A DNA stretch of 64,000 bases, taken from Rhabdophis nuchalis. Taxonomy: Eukaryota; Chordata; Lepidosauria; Squamata; Natricidae. The notes beneath the pieces are model-generated. The model saw only the letters and a program-made list of their open reading frames with translations. It was not told the origin of the DNA and made no database searches. The stretch is from assembly GCA_039707465.1 (NCBI GenBank), contig CM077643.1, forward strand, positions 67,722,605 through 67,786,604, read 5' to 3'. Of the stretch, positions 31,601-49,371 are shown piece by piece. Position 1 is the first letter of the stretch. Each line of letters starts with the position of its first letter. The position numbers and the translations under genes are program-made.

Positions 31601-34600
31601 ATTGTTTCACAACTCCCATAGTCTAAGTAATAGGAACCACTGTATCTAACAGGCTGTCAAGAATAAGTTGACATCCCTAGATAAGGTGGTAGTTCAACCT
31701 CATGGCAATTGGTCCTAGCTCATTGTTGATTGCATCTGTTCAGATGCTGTTTCCCCTTCTGGCAACATCAGTCAAAGTACAACAGCAGTATCCACATCCA
31801 CATCTTCTTTTTTTTCCTTTTAATTTTATTTTTATTTTCTCTCCCTGCCCCACTGTGCCCTAGATGCTTGAGCCTGCTTAACGACCACTTATTAATTGCA
31901 ACAGAGATTGTGGCAATTGAGAAAGAGGAGGGTATGGTCATATATGACCATCACGGTCATATATGAAGTGGTCACTGGAGAATTTGAGCATTTCAGCTTT
32001 AAGCAACAAGGAATATATCATGATATTGAGCTCATTTTCTTTTGAGCATTATCATTTTTCCTCGTTTCCCCCCAAACATTCTCAGCAAGGACAAGCAGAC
32101 TTTCAGAAGTGTCTGTTGATTTTTAAACTTGCATTTCAGAGTTGAAAACCACTGTGGCAAACACCTCTCAAATCAATTTATTAAAATTCTGTAATTTTTA
32201 TGTGTTAAACAAGAAGAACCTTTTAACATACTGATTTTTAAATTTCTCATTTCAGCATTAATAGGACTATTAATACTATTACCATAACTAATTTTGTTGT
32301 TGTATTACTACTATTAGTAATATAGTCCCAGATTGTGAGTCCCATGTATTCAGTCTTGCCAGGGTTCAGTCAATTAATCAAATAATAAAATTATTTAGCT
32401 ACAGAACATTGAAATGAGGCAGTACTTTTCTCTTACCAAATAGTGTTGCTTTCCTTTCTAATTCTTTGGTTAGGCTGTTGTAAACAGCCAAGTAAAGAGT
32501 GATTTCTGGAAATATTAATAAAATAAAATGACATAATGTTTGATTTTTAATATTGAGATATTGATAGCCACATCAATATAGGTTGAACATAGGAAAAAGA
32601 TACACTAAGTAGGGATATGACTCAACTGGAAAAAGACTTTTATGGAAGGGATAGTTGTATAGTTATGAAGTTTCCCTTCTCACAATGATAGTAAAACTGC
32701 AAAACAGGTAAGGCTGGGAGGGATTAACACATCTGGAAATTGACAGGTTGGGAAAGATAATATAATCCCATTTGTTCCAGTAAAGTTTAGAAATCATTAA
32801 ATGAATTAAATCTGGTTCACACTGGTAGAGACTTGCCATAAAAGGCAAAGCTATTCATCTGAGTTTGAGAAAAAAAAGTTTCATCAAAGACAGAAAAAAA
32901 CGTCAGTACAAATGCAACACAAAATGGTTTCCTGCCTGGAAGGCTCCTAGGTTGGAGCTGAAACGCAAAATGGGTAGCAGTACGCTCCCTCTCTCCAATA
33001 TTTGGGCATACCAGGTGCTCTGACATAACATTGAGATATTCCTTTGTATGAAAGGAGAGAAGCAGAAATTTAGCTTCCTAGCCAAGGCACGGCTAGGAAG
33101 AAAAAGCAAAAGAACAGGTTAGCCTAGAAAGAGACAGCCTAAGGATTAAAAGACAAAGATTTAAACTATGAGCAAAGTAAAGATGACAAAATATGACACT
33201 TTTTCTCTTTCCACTTTTCTAGATTAAAACTCTATTTCTTGCACCTAACAAGCAAAGAAGGGAAGTTTTGGGGCAGTACTCCAACCAGTACTCCAAAAAA
33301 TGTTTGGAGTACTGGTTGGGCACTCTTCCTTGCGTTGAGAGAAAAAGTTGAGAGAGACTGAATGTTTCAGAAATCAAGAAACCCCCAGCGAATTAGCTGT
33401 GAAATCATCATGAATTGAGGGGAGAAGAAATGGGCTATTTTCAAATGGATCCAAATGGAATTCTAATCCTCATGGATGGATTAACCAGGAGGATGGTTGA
33501 TCCATGTGACCTTTGAAGAGACAGGTATTAATGTGAGTATTTTTCAACAGGAGGAGGAAAGTTGATTTATTTATATAGGTACTATGTTTTTGAAATGCAT
33601 AACTAACTTAGTTGTCCTTCAGTTGTAGATGAAAGATTAGCCCTCAATAAACCTATCTGAAGAACACAAGCCAAAATTTCCCATTAAACACAATAGCTTA
33701 ATATTTTTAAAGTTAATTTTGTGCCTGTGTGATACTGTCTGTGTATTTGCATGCTTGTTGGTATTTTCTTGCAAATAGTAAACTTGTTCTTGTCTGATCA
33801 AAACTGGTGTTTAACATGTTTTTTTTTTGTTAGATAACACACTGTTCCTTAGATCTTCTACTGATAGCTGGAAACTCAGTCTTTCAACATAGTTTAAAGT
33901 GAATTGAATAAGAGGTGACAAATTTTGCTTTGGAGATTACTGAGAGAACCATCTGCTTGAACCCAGAGCAGCAACTGTATTGAAATAGAAGCTATTATGC
34001 CCAGATACAGTAGAAAGATCCAAGCTATACTGAAACACAGAATGCAATAGGAACCTGAAAAGAGGGGAATAATAAGTAACAAAATCTCAGACTCTTGACT
34101 GAAGTTTGTTATGATATTAATTGGATAATTTTTGCTTTCCAATGACTTTGAATTGAACTTGTCATTACAAGTTTAAAAAATTAAGATTGGACAAATGAAA
34201 CACAGCCATCCAAGAGACTTCCAAGTGCAGATTGTGGAACAAGTCAGGAATAATTTAGTGACAACAATGCAGGTTAAGCTTGGAAAATTAGACAGTAAAC
34301 ATGGCGGACATATAGTCTGAATGTAAAATCAGAGAAAAGAATACATCCAATATGCTTTAACAATGCAAAAAAGAACTGAGCAATTAAGGAGAAAACGTTA
34401 TGAAAATCAAAGCCAAATAAATAAAATCCCAAACTTTTAGAGGGAAAAAGACCCAAATGTCTTTCAGAAGAAGCTATCATGATAGTCAAGTAAAGACTTT
34501 CATCTTCAAGCAAGATGAGACAGGAAGATATATTTCTATCAAGAATGCCAACAAACGGGGCCAATCTAAAATGAAAAAGAAAAGGAGACATCTCTGTAGA

Positions 34601-34699
34601 TCAAAGAATTTACAGACAAATTTTCAGGAATGAGAGAGATTTGATGGAGCAGAGGGATGGGGACAGGAAGTCAAGATGGCAACCATGACTATATGACTG
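28691..34699. other. Long unassigned AT-rich stretch
   Basis: No gene, RNA or repeat family recognised over about 6 kb. Small features only: an 18-bp perfect palindrome at 31934-31951 with TCATATATGA repeated nearby, and a 17-bp inverted repeat at 33281-33297/33303-33319. Conserved non-coding elements cannot be excluded without alignment. Confidence 0.45.
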
Positions 34700-34795
34700 A
34701 ACCTCATTTTAAACACATACTATATGCCCTGGGTCCTAACAAGGAGAAGGGCGGGGTATAAATTTGATAAAATAAATAAAAAATAAATATTTGAT
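34700..34795 (+). mobile_element. L2-type 3' tail remnant
   Basis: GCCCTGGGTCCTAACAAGGA then GAAGGGCGGGGTATAAATTT and ATAAATAAA repeats match the L2 3' ends here. Confidence 0.65.
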
Positions 34796-35434
34796 ATTTG
34801 TGGGATTTTTATTCCCTCCAAAAAGATTCTTTTATGATAAGGCATAATGGAATTAAAGGGAGATGCAAAAAACTATAATAGGACTATGGAATGACAAACA
34901 ACATAGACAATATACTGGGAAACTGATTTGTTTCAAAAGCAAAATACAACAGGAAATAACCAGCTGTCAAACAGGAAAGCACAAGAAACTGGACTGTGTG
35001 TGAAAAGCTGTAGCAGAAAAGATAAATATTGAACTAATCTGTGTGATCTAGAGATTGGAAAAGATTCGTATATACATATAGATAGATACATATACCAAAA
35101 AATAATGGTGTAAAAGTAGATGAAAATTACTGAACCATTACGGTAATTCCTTATACAAGCAAGGTTTGCATAAGATCTTAACAATGAGATTAGAGCAATA
35201 CATAAAAAGGGAAAGCCAAATGAAGGATCAGATTTCTGAAAAGACAAAGCGACATTATCTCAAATACCTATCATATGAAGGTTAATGGTCACAGCAATGG
35301 AAGAGAAGAAGGGTTTTTTTTATTTTACTTCACTGCCTACAGCAAGCAAGGACTTTGTGCAGATCATGGCAGAATGAAATGTATTAAGACTAATAGGTGT
35401 ACCAGGAGATCTGATTATTCTCAGGAATCTTTAC
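34796..35434. other. Unassigned, possibly decayed LINE
   Basis: It leads into LINE-like coding remnants, but I could not identify motifs in it. Confidence 0.35.
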
Positions 35435-35690
35435 AATGAACAAGAAGCTACTGTAAGAAGTGAAGGGGTGGGGGAAAGAGATCTAGAAGGGTTCTGAATA
35501 GGGAAGATAAGAAAGCAAGGATGCACATTGTCCTTGTCTCACTTTAATGTATGCAGCAGATATATTTGTAACAATCTCAACATTGGAAATTGTGACAAGG
35601 AATCAAAATTGAAAGTTGAATAGGAACAATGTAAATTACGTAGATTGCACTACTTTGCCAGGTAAAGAAGACTTCGAAGAGCTTATTATG
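35435..35690 (+). pseudogene. Decayed reverse transcriptase fragment (RTE/Bov-B-like)
   Basis: Interrupted translation shows NLYNEQEATVRSEG, then IRKQGCTLSLSHFNVYAADI and a region ending LPGKEDFEELI. The order (EATVR, RQGC.LSP.LFN.YAE, then a loop before the YADD-like strand) resembles RTE-type LINE RTs. Several stops and frame changes; the active-site strand is not intact. Clade assignment is tentative. Confidence 0.4.
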
Positions 35691-35789
35691 GAGAACAATA
35701 ACAATAATACAACATAATAATCACTATGCAACAATAATCCAGTGTTATAGCTGCAAGAAATACAACTTGTCTGCAAGTAAGAACTAGTG

Positions 35790-36690
35790 AGACCATAAAA
35801 TGTACAAAGTAATAGAAAATAAAGTATTTAAAGTGCTCTGAGATGTCAAAATTCAAACAGACAAGCACCTTGCCACATAACATTCTTAACAATTAGTAAT
35901 AAGAAAGGCAAAAAACATCTGGTTAGGGAGCATTGTAATACCTGGAAAAAGCAAAAGACAGAAAAACTTGAAAAAATTAAAAAAATTACTAAGACCTGCA
36001 ACTGTCAGCATTCCAAATATCATCCAGAACTAAATCAGAGTCCAAGGCAGAGCTTTCCTCAAACTTCCAATTTAATAAGAGAGACATGTTGGTACATCTG
36101 TGGAAAACCTGAATCTGAAAGCTTCCTGGGTTTTCCACCCAGTTGAAAGTTCAAGATCTTCCCCCACATCCACAAGTTCATCCCATGGTCCAATCTTCCA
36201 CTGCCACGCTGGCATTTCCACTCATCCACTTCCAGTCAGATGCAGAGGTACAGAGGTACAGAGATAAAGAATGACCTTGGGCTTCTAGAAAGGAATGTTT
36301 TATTTTGACAACAACAAATTCTACTCCTTAATATCCCCCCTCCCAATTTCCCACTAATGAAATAGCGCAGTAAAATAAGAGAGAGTGTGGCAGGCCAAGG
36401 ATCCTAAAAGGCATCTGACTTCAGGCCTGACACATAGAATGATTGTGGCAAAAGAAACCAAAGGTAGTACCCAGTAATAGCCACTTTATGTGCAATTCCA
36501 GAACATATGGAGTGCTACTTGAATGCACATCATTAACAAAATCACCATCCGTCAACTGCAAAAGGCAGCTTTACTTCAGAAAAGCTTAAACCCTACAACA
36601 ATACCTTTAACACCAACAAATAACAATATCTGCCTATCCAAGGTCTTTGGGAAGGGCTTGATAGATGGATAAAAATGTCACATGCCATCT
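35790..36690 (+). pseudogene. R4/Dong-like LINE C-terminus, split by a candidate solo LTR
   Basis: Left part (to 36002): VIENKVFKVL, stop, DVKIQTDKHLAT, LVIRKAKNIW, IVIPGKS and EKLEKIKKITKT. Right part (from 36433): INKITIRQLQKAALLQKS and NNNICLSKVFGKGLIDG. The same order appears in the minus-strand copy at 16762-17500. It carries stops and is interrupted at 36003-36432. Confidence 0.62.
36003..36432. repeat. Candidate solo LTR, 430 bp
   Basis: Termini TGTCAG and CTGACA are perfect short inverted repeats, with TG...CA ends. Both flanks belong to one R4-like LINE, so the 430 bp are an insertion. On the minus strand an AATAAA signal lies about 130 bp from the 36432 end. I found no clear target duplication and no internal element region, so the family is unknown. 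Confidence 0.5.
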
Positions 36691-38326
36691 AAACATCTGA
36701 TTGGCTGTGTGATGAACTTATAATAATAATTATAAGCCCTGAAGTCAGTTTTAAGTCTCAACAATTACTTAGATAGACTTTTCTCAGAATGATCTATCCT
36801 CAGTCATCTGGTCTTTTAAATTGTACACTGGTGATATAATCAAATCCATCCTCTTTGTTCTTGGTAATCCTCATCTTCTCTTTCCAAAATATTAACATTT
36901 CAGTGTTTGCATAATATATAAAAATATGATCATTTGAACATACTGTATTAATTTGTGTCTCAAATGAGAGATCATTTGTTCTATGATCTGTTTGCTTTTT
37001 TGGCTATCCATGAGTTTTGAAAAAAATTCTCAAGAGTTTTTTTTTTCCAAAATCAGATTTATAAAGTGTCAATATTCAGTGTCACAGAGAAAACAATTGC
37101 CTACACAGTTATGATCTTTGTAGATAGAAGGACATCACAATATCTGAACATTGTTTCCAAGGCCATTATTGCCACCCTACCAAGTGCTAGCCTGTAGGTG
37201 TTTTTTTTTAATTGCTAATTTATTTGTAGTTGATTGAGTGAAAGATTACTTATGTGCTGTAGGAAGTTAGCACACACCCACCCCTCCTAGAAAAATGAAA
37301 CTGAGACAACATCCCTGAAGAAAGTGGTGGCAAACTGGTTCCATGTTCTTGCCAACAAAGCTACATGGATCTCTACGTGGTCATTAGGAGTTTTGGTAGA
37401 CGTAAAGAAGACTTTTATTTGTCCAAAAGAGAAGAATGGTGATAAGAGTTTGAGGAATCGCTCAATTGAAATCATTCAATAGGAAGGTAAGGCTATCAGC
37501 AACATGCCATTCAACATTCCCTCCTCCTGCTCTGTCTTTCTTTGCTTATTCCCCCATTGCTCATACACTAAGTGCTCTCTTGAAAAATCACTGCAGTTCT
37601 ATAAAACCTTTTATGATACATCACTTCAGACAAATGTTTAACCTCAGGGTCCTAAAGGGACAGCTCTGCTGGTTGCCAACCTTGTCAATTAATTTTACAA
37701 CTACTATCCCATTAATGTAGTTTGACATAAAGGAGAGTTTTTAAAGCCAGCAAGTTTAGATAAATAAGGGAGATGAGTGTCAGGTTCATCTAAACTCATT
37801 TGCACACATATATTGCTATGCTGGTGTCTGAAGAAACCTTGCCAATATATTCTGTCCTTCATAATGCACTGCAGCTAAAGGTTAGCATCTGTGTTAATCC
37901 ATAAAACCTTTAAACTTTGTTCAGTTGTCATATGTTGCAACATACAACACAGAGAATCAGAAATCACAGGATCCTTGGTAAAGATGCTAAACTTTAAATC
38001 ATATTAGATTAGTGCTTTGATTCCTTAACAATTTCTTGTATAGAGCTGGATAGTGTTGCATACAGATGCATTAGAATCAGTCGGCTTTCTAAAATATATT
38101 TAAAAATTCAAATGAAGGGAACGCATACACCAATTATATGTACTTAAACATTATTCAGGAATGTTCACTACATATAAATCAAGAATAGCAAAAGGAGGAC
38201 TCTAATGCAGAGAATTACTGGGTAATTTTGTTTATGTCTGCACAGGAACAAACCTGCTAATGTTACTAAAACTTCCTCCCCCTGAAACATGAAGTGTTGC
38301 TTAGGATGTGAAATATGTTAACTGAG
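36691..38326. other. Unassigned
   Basis: No recognised gene or repeat. Confidence 0.4.
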
Positions 38327-38334
38327 TTCTAAGG

Positions 38335-38484
38335 CAGTGGTCCCCAAACTTGGCAACTTCAACACTTGTGGACTTCAACTCCCAGAATTCTCTAGTCAGC
38401 ATAGCTGTCTGGAAAATTCTAGGAGTTGAAGTCCACAAGTCTTAAAATTGCCAATTTTAAGTTCTTCAATTTTGAAGACCTCTG
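38335..38484. mobile_element. hAT MITE, 150 bp
   Basis: Begins CAGTGGTCCCCAAACTTGGC and ends GAAGACCTCTG, with internal inverted halves around ACTTCAACTCCCAGAATTCT. The 8-bp duplication TTCTAAGG lies at 38327-38334 and 38485-38492. Same family as the MITEs at 13654 and 49745. Confidence 0.9.
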
Positions 38485-38492
38485 TTCTAAGG

Positions 38493-39035
38493 CATAGAAA
38501 AATAAATGAGATAAGGCTTGTTGGAATGATACCATAAAAAGTGTCAGTTAATCAATTAAAGTGGATGAGATGAAAGTATGGTGCCATTGGTTCAAAGTGT
38601 CAGATATCCTCCTGTTTGCTGAAGTCTTACTTAGAGTCATAATATAAAGAGAGACCACATGTCCATGAGGCCTCTATAATTCACAATTAACAATGGATCT
38701 CCAATGTGATGGTATAATCAAACGGCATTCCTCTGAAGAACAAAGGGCTTATTGTGGCAAAGTTGCTATTTTACTAGAACACAACAAAAATAAAAGCCAC
38801 ATCCACATCTCAGATACAAGGAAGAAGAAGATGTTCTTTCCAAGCCCAAGCCAATCCAAGGACTAAGGTGCTGTAATGAAAATTTGGATGTTGAAGTGAT
38901 TAGTGTATTTATGAAGATGCTAAGAAATAGCAGAGGTACTGCAAGGAAGTTGAGAGGAGGAGAGGATAATGATGAATCTGCTAGACATACTAAAAATATT
39001 ATTTTTTGAGAAACCACCAACTTCTTCCAAAGCTT
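38493..39035. other. Unassigned
   Basis: No recognised feature. Confidence 0.4.
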
Positions 39036-44231
<5,196 letters not shown>

Positions 44232-44330
44232 TTAAAGATCTTCGCACCATCACGGACCTGCGCCTCTTCCGCCGGGAGCTTAAAACTCATTTTTTCCATC
44301 TGGCTTGCCTGGCTTAGACTTTAGGTGTGT
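44232..44330 (+). mobile_element. L2 ORF2 3'-end fragment
   Basis: Translation gives LRTITDLRLFRRELKTHFFH followed by LACLA and a stop, the C-terminus of L2 ORF2. It is cut by the tandem repeat that follows. Confidence 0.8.
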
Positions 44331-44336
44331 CCTGCT

Positions 44337-44440
44337 TTGTGGGAGTGGCTTGTCAGCCATGTGACTGGGTGGGAGTGGCTTGCCAGCCATTTGACTGGGT
44401 GGGAGTGGCTTGGCAGTCATGTGGCTGGTGGGAGTGGCCA
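44337..44440. repeat. 30-bp minisatellite, about 3.3 units
   Basis: The unit is GGGAGTGGCTTG then 'yCAGCCATkTGACTGGGT'; three near-copies (30, 30, 29 bp) and a partial fourth. It begins at the end of the L2 fragment. Confidence 0.85.
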
Positions 44441-44799
44441 ACTTGTAAAATGTGGTGAAACTCACTTAATGAGCAACCAAAATGTTGGCTCAGAAACGCT
44501 GGCATTTGAAGCACGCAAGTCTTAAAGCTGTCAAGTTACATGACCCTTGCACCCCTAACCCTTTAGAAAAAAAACCCCAGGGTGTTCAAACGTGACTGCT
44601 TTAAGACTTGTGGACTTCAACTCCCAGAATTCCTCCTCTCGCTTGTCATCTTGATGATGTGCAGATAGCCAGGGAGAGGGGGGGAGGGAAGGTGGAACCG
44701 GTTCTAAATGGCACTGTAGATTTGTGGAACCTTTTCTATAGACGGGGGTAGAACTGGAAGAAACCCACCCCTGGTCCTTATCCAACAAGATGAAGTGAA
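44441..44799. other. Mixed; MITE-like half at about 44560-44640
   Basis: GACTTGTGGACTTCAACTCC then CAGAATTCCTCC matches one half of the hAT MITE family at 38335. The other half is not present. No gene. Confidence 0.5.
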
Positions 44800-45404
44800 A
44801 AATAACATACTGCGCTTAGACAGGGAAAATCTAGATGTACAGGTATAAGACAGGCAGTTCCTGGCTCAAAAGTAGAGTTTGTGAGAAGGATCTAGGTGTC
44901 TTGGTGGATCAGGATGAGTTAGCAGTGTGCTGCAGCTGCCAAAAAGGCCAACAGTCCTAGGCTGCATCAAGAGAAGGATAGTATCAAGATCATTGGATGT
45001 GGTAGCATTATCTACACTGCGCTGGTGAGTCCAGATTTGGAATACTTCATCCAGTTCCAGTCACCACAATACCAAAAAAAAAAAAAAAAACCCCAAAAGA
45101 AAGTGCTAAGGCCCTATAGAGAGGGCAGAGAAGACCCCAAAAAAAAGGTAATAAGAAGTCTGGAAGCTAAATCATACAATGAATGGCTAAAGAAACTAGG
45201 AATGGAACTAGAAACTAATGAAGAGAAGGCATAGGTGAGACCTGATAACAGTATTCCAGTATTTTAAGTGTCATCAGAGCAATGAGGATGTTAATTTATT
45301 CTCCAAAGAACCTGAGGGCAGGACAAGAAGCAATGGATGCAATCTCATCAGAGGGCAATCCAACTTGGAACTAAGGAGGAATTTCCTGACAGTGAGAAGT
45401 ATTG

Positions 45405-45772
45405 CCATATTTTTCAGAGTATAAGGCACACCAAGATTTTGAAGAGGCAAATTAAAAAAAAAGTTATTGCACTCTGCCCCCCCTTTTTTTCCAAAAAAAA
45501 AAAGGAATGCATAGCCTTTAGGAGGTTTATAGAGTGCTCCTGGGGGCTGGGGGGAGAGAAAATGAGCAAAAAAAGCCCACTTTTCACTCATTTTTGCCCT
45601 CCCCAGTAGCACTCTGGAAGCCTCCTAAAGGCTATGCATTGCCATTTTGATGAAGGAGATGGGGGTTCAGGATGCAAAAAATTCTGTATTTAGTGTATAA
45701 GTTGCACCAAAATTTTCACCCTCTTTTCTGAGAGAAAAGGTTGCATTTTATACTCCAAAAAATACAGTAATT
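45405..45772. mobile_element. MITE with TATTTTT...GAGTATAA ends
   Basis: Left end CCATATTTTTCAGAGTATAA and right end TTATACTCCAAAAAATACAG are imperfect inverted repeats. The interior holds an inverted pair (GGAGGTTTATAGAG... and complement, each near GCATAGCCTTTAGGAGG). No clear target duplication. Confidence 0.65.
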
Positions 45773-45862
45773 AATTTGCATTCTAGAGTTATGGTTGGTT
45801 CATCGCTGGAGGTCTTCAATAAAGGTTGGATAGACTTTGTCCTGGATGCAATAGGGTCTCCT

Positions 45863-46065
45863 CAGTGGTGAAATTCATTTTTTTTACTACCGGTTTTGCG
45901 GGCATGGCTTGGCAGGCTTGGCAAGGGAAGAATACTGCAAAAATCTCCATTCCCACCCCACTCTGGGGCCAGCCAGAGGTGCTATTGGCTGGTTCTCCCA
46001 AACTACTCAAAATTTGCACTGCCGGTTCTCCAGAACCTGTCAGAACCTGCTGAATTTCACCCCTG
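45863..46065. mobile_element. hAT MITE, 203 bp
   Basis: Ends CAGTGGTGAAATTCA and TGAATTTCACCCCTG (14 of 15 complementary). Flanking 8-mers GGTCTCCT (45855-45862) and GATCTCCT (46066-46073) differ by one base. Interior contains two ACCGGTTTTGCG/GCCGGTTCTCC segments. No transposase. Confidence 0.82.
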
Positions 46066-46142
46066 GATCTCCTACCTTGGGCAGGGGGTTGGGCTCGAAG
46101 ATCTTCAAGGTCCCTTTCAACATTATGGTTCTAGAATTCTGT

Positions 46143-47570
46143 GAAATTATGCAAGACAGGCCTGATTATCTTTCTCTCCATGTCTCTCGCTCATAAGGTT
46201 TATTTGAGGGGGGGAAATGCCCCAGCATTTGTTACTGTCTCTAAGATGGATGGCACTGCAAAGAAATTATTCTGAATGAATACTATTGTGAATGTACAAG
46301 TATGCATGAATAGGTCTGATCCTTAGAATCTGATTTTTGTGCTAATCAGAACTTCAAATTTGAAAGAAATTTCCTATCACCATATCTGTAAGCTGATTGG
46401 AGACTTTCTCATAAATGCTAAATATGAAGCGGGATCGGCTACTAGAATATCAACTGGGGAGATAGTCAATGAGCATAAGTTTTGTGTACATGCAGGAGAG
46501 AATTTATATTTTCTGTGTCTCTGACACAGACACACACACACACACACACACACACGGAGAGGGGGGAGGGAGGGAGGGAGGGAAAGGGACATGGTTTGAA
46601 CAAAATTTCATGTGGAAACAAAGTCATTCGAAAGACCCTTAAAAATAGCTTCTACTTCTCTTTCTTTTCCCGTACACTGCACCAACCCCCTGAAGGTCCA
46701 GCTTCCATCATGATGAAGGTGAGTAGAAGGTTCCTGGTAGAGATGAGTGAACAACTTCAGGAGTGTCTATCAAGAATATGCATTCTCAGCAGGGACACTC
46801 AATGTCCACCATCTGCCCCGCTGAACCAAGCAGAAATCTATATTGGCCATCAATGGTATGGGAAGATGCTGGAGGCAGGTGATCATTTTAGCAACAATGA
46901 CAAACATATCAAGTCATATTGCATAGGAGAGGGCAGTAGTAAACCACTCCTGTATTTTTATCAAGAGAACGACTAAGAAAAAATATAAAATGACAAATGG
47001 AAGAAAGTAAATGTAATTTCAGAACAAATAATAGAAGCAAATATGTGGAAAAACCCAAAGCCAAGAAAGAAGATTTTCAGAGAGTTTCAGAGAACTATTA
47101 GGAAAAACAAGAAACAATATTACAATATCTGTAAAGATACTGAGGATGGAAACAGACATGGAAAAATAATGAAAGTCTTTCCAAAGTTCTCTGATCTCTA
47201 ACTAATGAACAGACAGTAACCAATTCAAAGGAGATCAAACTAAGATGAAAGGAATATATTGAAATATTGTACGGTAGAGATATTAACGTCCAAGATATCT
47301 TAGAAGATTATTAAGTTAGAAGGATACATGAATGGGTGAAATACCCACTGTAATATGGCAAGCAATAGAAGAGGAATCAGATTTAATCAGTGCAGAGATA
47401 GATATTTTCCATCAAATAAAGAAGCTGGTGGAAAGGTACCCAATATGATGTCTCCAGTAAATCTGTAAAAGTGTTTAGAAATATTTCATCCCATCGTCTC
47501 CCATTCAATCACCATGAAATTAAGTGTACTTGCATATATATGGACATGGCATGAGACGGGCTAAATGTTG
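46143..47570. other. Unassigned, one short (AC)n tract
   Basis: An (AC)n at about 46527-46553. At about 46920-46970 the string AGTAAACCACTCCTGTAT is reminiscent of SINE 3' parts, but I cannot define an element. No gene. Confidence 0.42.
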
Positions 47571-48030
47571 TAAGTACCTTATTTTCCTGAAAATAAGACC
47601 TCCCCGGATAATAAGCCCAATCTGGTTTTTGAATGTATGCGCTAAAAGTAAGCCCTTTCCTGAAAATAAGCCCTCTCTGAAAATATTTAAATGCATGCAC
47701 AGCCATTCTTTGCCATTTCCTGGGGGAAGGGAGGGAACATGCCCTCCCCATGCACCTGCCATCTATGTGGAACGGCCTCATGGAGGCTGCTCCCGCAAAC
47801 CCTAGCTACCGTGCCCCTTCTCTTAGGTGCAAAAAGAGCAGCAGGCCGTGCAATGCTAGGGCTGGCAAGAGTGCCAGAAACAGACAGAATGTCCGATCGT
47901 CTCTGGATTAGCTGATCCACGGGCCACAAGCCAAGGTTAAGATGCCTCCTGTGTCTCAAAAATAATAAGACTTTCCTGAAAATAAGGCAAGAGCTTATTA
48001 TGGGGGGTCAATAGAACCAGGGAAACATGA
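47571..48030. mobile_element. Candidate MITE of the 'CCTGAAAATAAG' type
   Basis: Left end ACCTTATTTTCCTGAAAATA and right end with CTTTCCTGAAAATAAGGC and GGGAAACATGAT. The CCTGAAAATAAG(A/C)CC motif repeats at both sides and the interior is GC-richer. Ends are imperfect and no target duplication was identified. Confidence 0.55.
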
Positions 48031-49275
48031 TATATCGGTGTGTATGTTTTGTGTAAATACAATCTTTTTATTATTTTTTCATATAAATTCTCTTCGTTTT
48101 GCACAAAGCTGGTTCAACCAGTCTGAAATTTGCTAATGATGTCTCCTAAAGAAGAGTTGATTAACACTGCAAATTCTATTATTGTATGTCTCCAGAAAAA
48201 CCCAGTTAGAGGCACTCAAAGGAGATATCATTTGAAATGACCACATCAATCAGGTTTGACTCAAATTTCATGAAAAAAAGAAATTTACAGCCATTTCTGG
48301 TTGTTAATTTTTTTCTGCAGCAAGACATGAAGATGACTCAATTTGTATTTTAACACATCTCAATCCAAAAACAATAAGGCAATCTGTGCTTCCATTTGGA
48401 AGGAACTGAGCCATTTCCAAAGGTCTGGAACAAATCCCAGGAAGAGATACCATCCAAGTACTTCTCTGCAGAGAGTTTTAGTCATTGCACTGGTCTAGGT
48501 AAAAATGATATACTGAAGGCCCCTCCCCACAACCCACATTTCTTAAGATATGAGCATTCACTTGTGTGCACTTGTGTGAAGTTCCTTCTTTGTTTCTTTC
48601 TTTTTACAAAAATGCTTTTGTTGACAATCCTTTTCATACTCTTTTCAGTTTTGTTCCTCTTGCATAAGAAAAAAATAAGGGGGAAGATGAGACAGGGAAA
48701 ACAAAAGCTCCGGGATAACATTAATGTTATCCTATATAAAAATGTAGGATTTTGCCTGACCCTTGTGATGGCCTTTTCTTTAACTTTGCTGTTTCAACTT
48801 CATTTAAAAAGAAACAAAATCTCAAACAAAGTTAATACAAATCCCTACTTTTTCAATGTTTATCAAAGTATGATTTGGGAGTGGAAAACCTGTACCTGAA
48901 ACGTTTGTCTCCTTGAAAATAGTGTTTTGAATTAATTATAACAGGCTGCAATGTTTAAATTAACAGAGAAACAACAGTTACTTCAACAAAAAAGCTATTC
49001 CAAAAAAAAAAAAAAAGCAATGACCTTTTTGAATGTATGAAGCTGACTGCTTGAAAAAAAAAACAGATGCAAAATGATTTGTCTGTAAATTCAAATTCTT
49101 GTGTGGATACTTAAGAATGGTTATATTGGAAGAAATGTCCTTCTGAGTTCGATTCCAAGTGGGGGAAAAGACACTGGAGACATGGAGGCTGCTTGGGAAG
49201 ATGGTTTAATGGTGGACAGGACCACATGGCTTGAGTCCTGAACAGAAAAGGTGATCACATGCTTCAATGTTGGGT
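48031..49275. other. Unassigned AT-rich DNA
   Basis: A 167-codon frame at 48396-48899 has two hydrophobic stretches but no recognisable family and AT-driven composition; I do not call it. Nothing else seen. Confidence 0.4.
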
Positions 49276-49371
49276 GAAGAAGAAGAAGAAGAAGAAGAAG
49301 AAGAAGAAGAAGAAGAAGAAGAAGAAGAAGAAGAAGAAGAAGAAGAAGAAGAAGAAGAAGAAGAAGAAGAG
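49276..49371. repeat. (GAA)n microsatellite
   Basis: About 32 GAA units in one uninterrupted run. Homopurine repeats of this kind can form triplex structures. Confidence 0.97.

Larger units (their letters stand above)
44800..46142 (+). mobile_element. Older CR1 LINE 3' fragment with two nested MITEs
   Basis: CR1 C-terminal sequence is recognisable (GTGTGCTGCAGCTGCC, CCTAGGCTGCATCAAGAGAA, GGACAAGAAGCAATGGATGC, the 3' block GGTTGGGCTCGAAGATCTTC). It has many substitutions, indels and an internal poly-A. It is split by MITEs at 45405-45772 and 45863-46065. Confidence 0.82.

Noticed and set aside
48396..48899. 167-codon frame with hydrophobic segments
   Set aside because: AT-driven composition, no family match, no conserved context.
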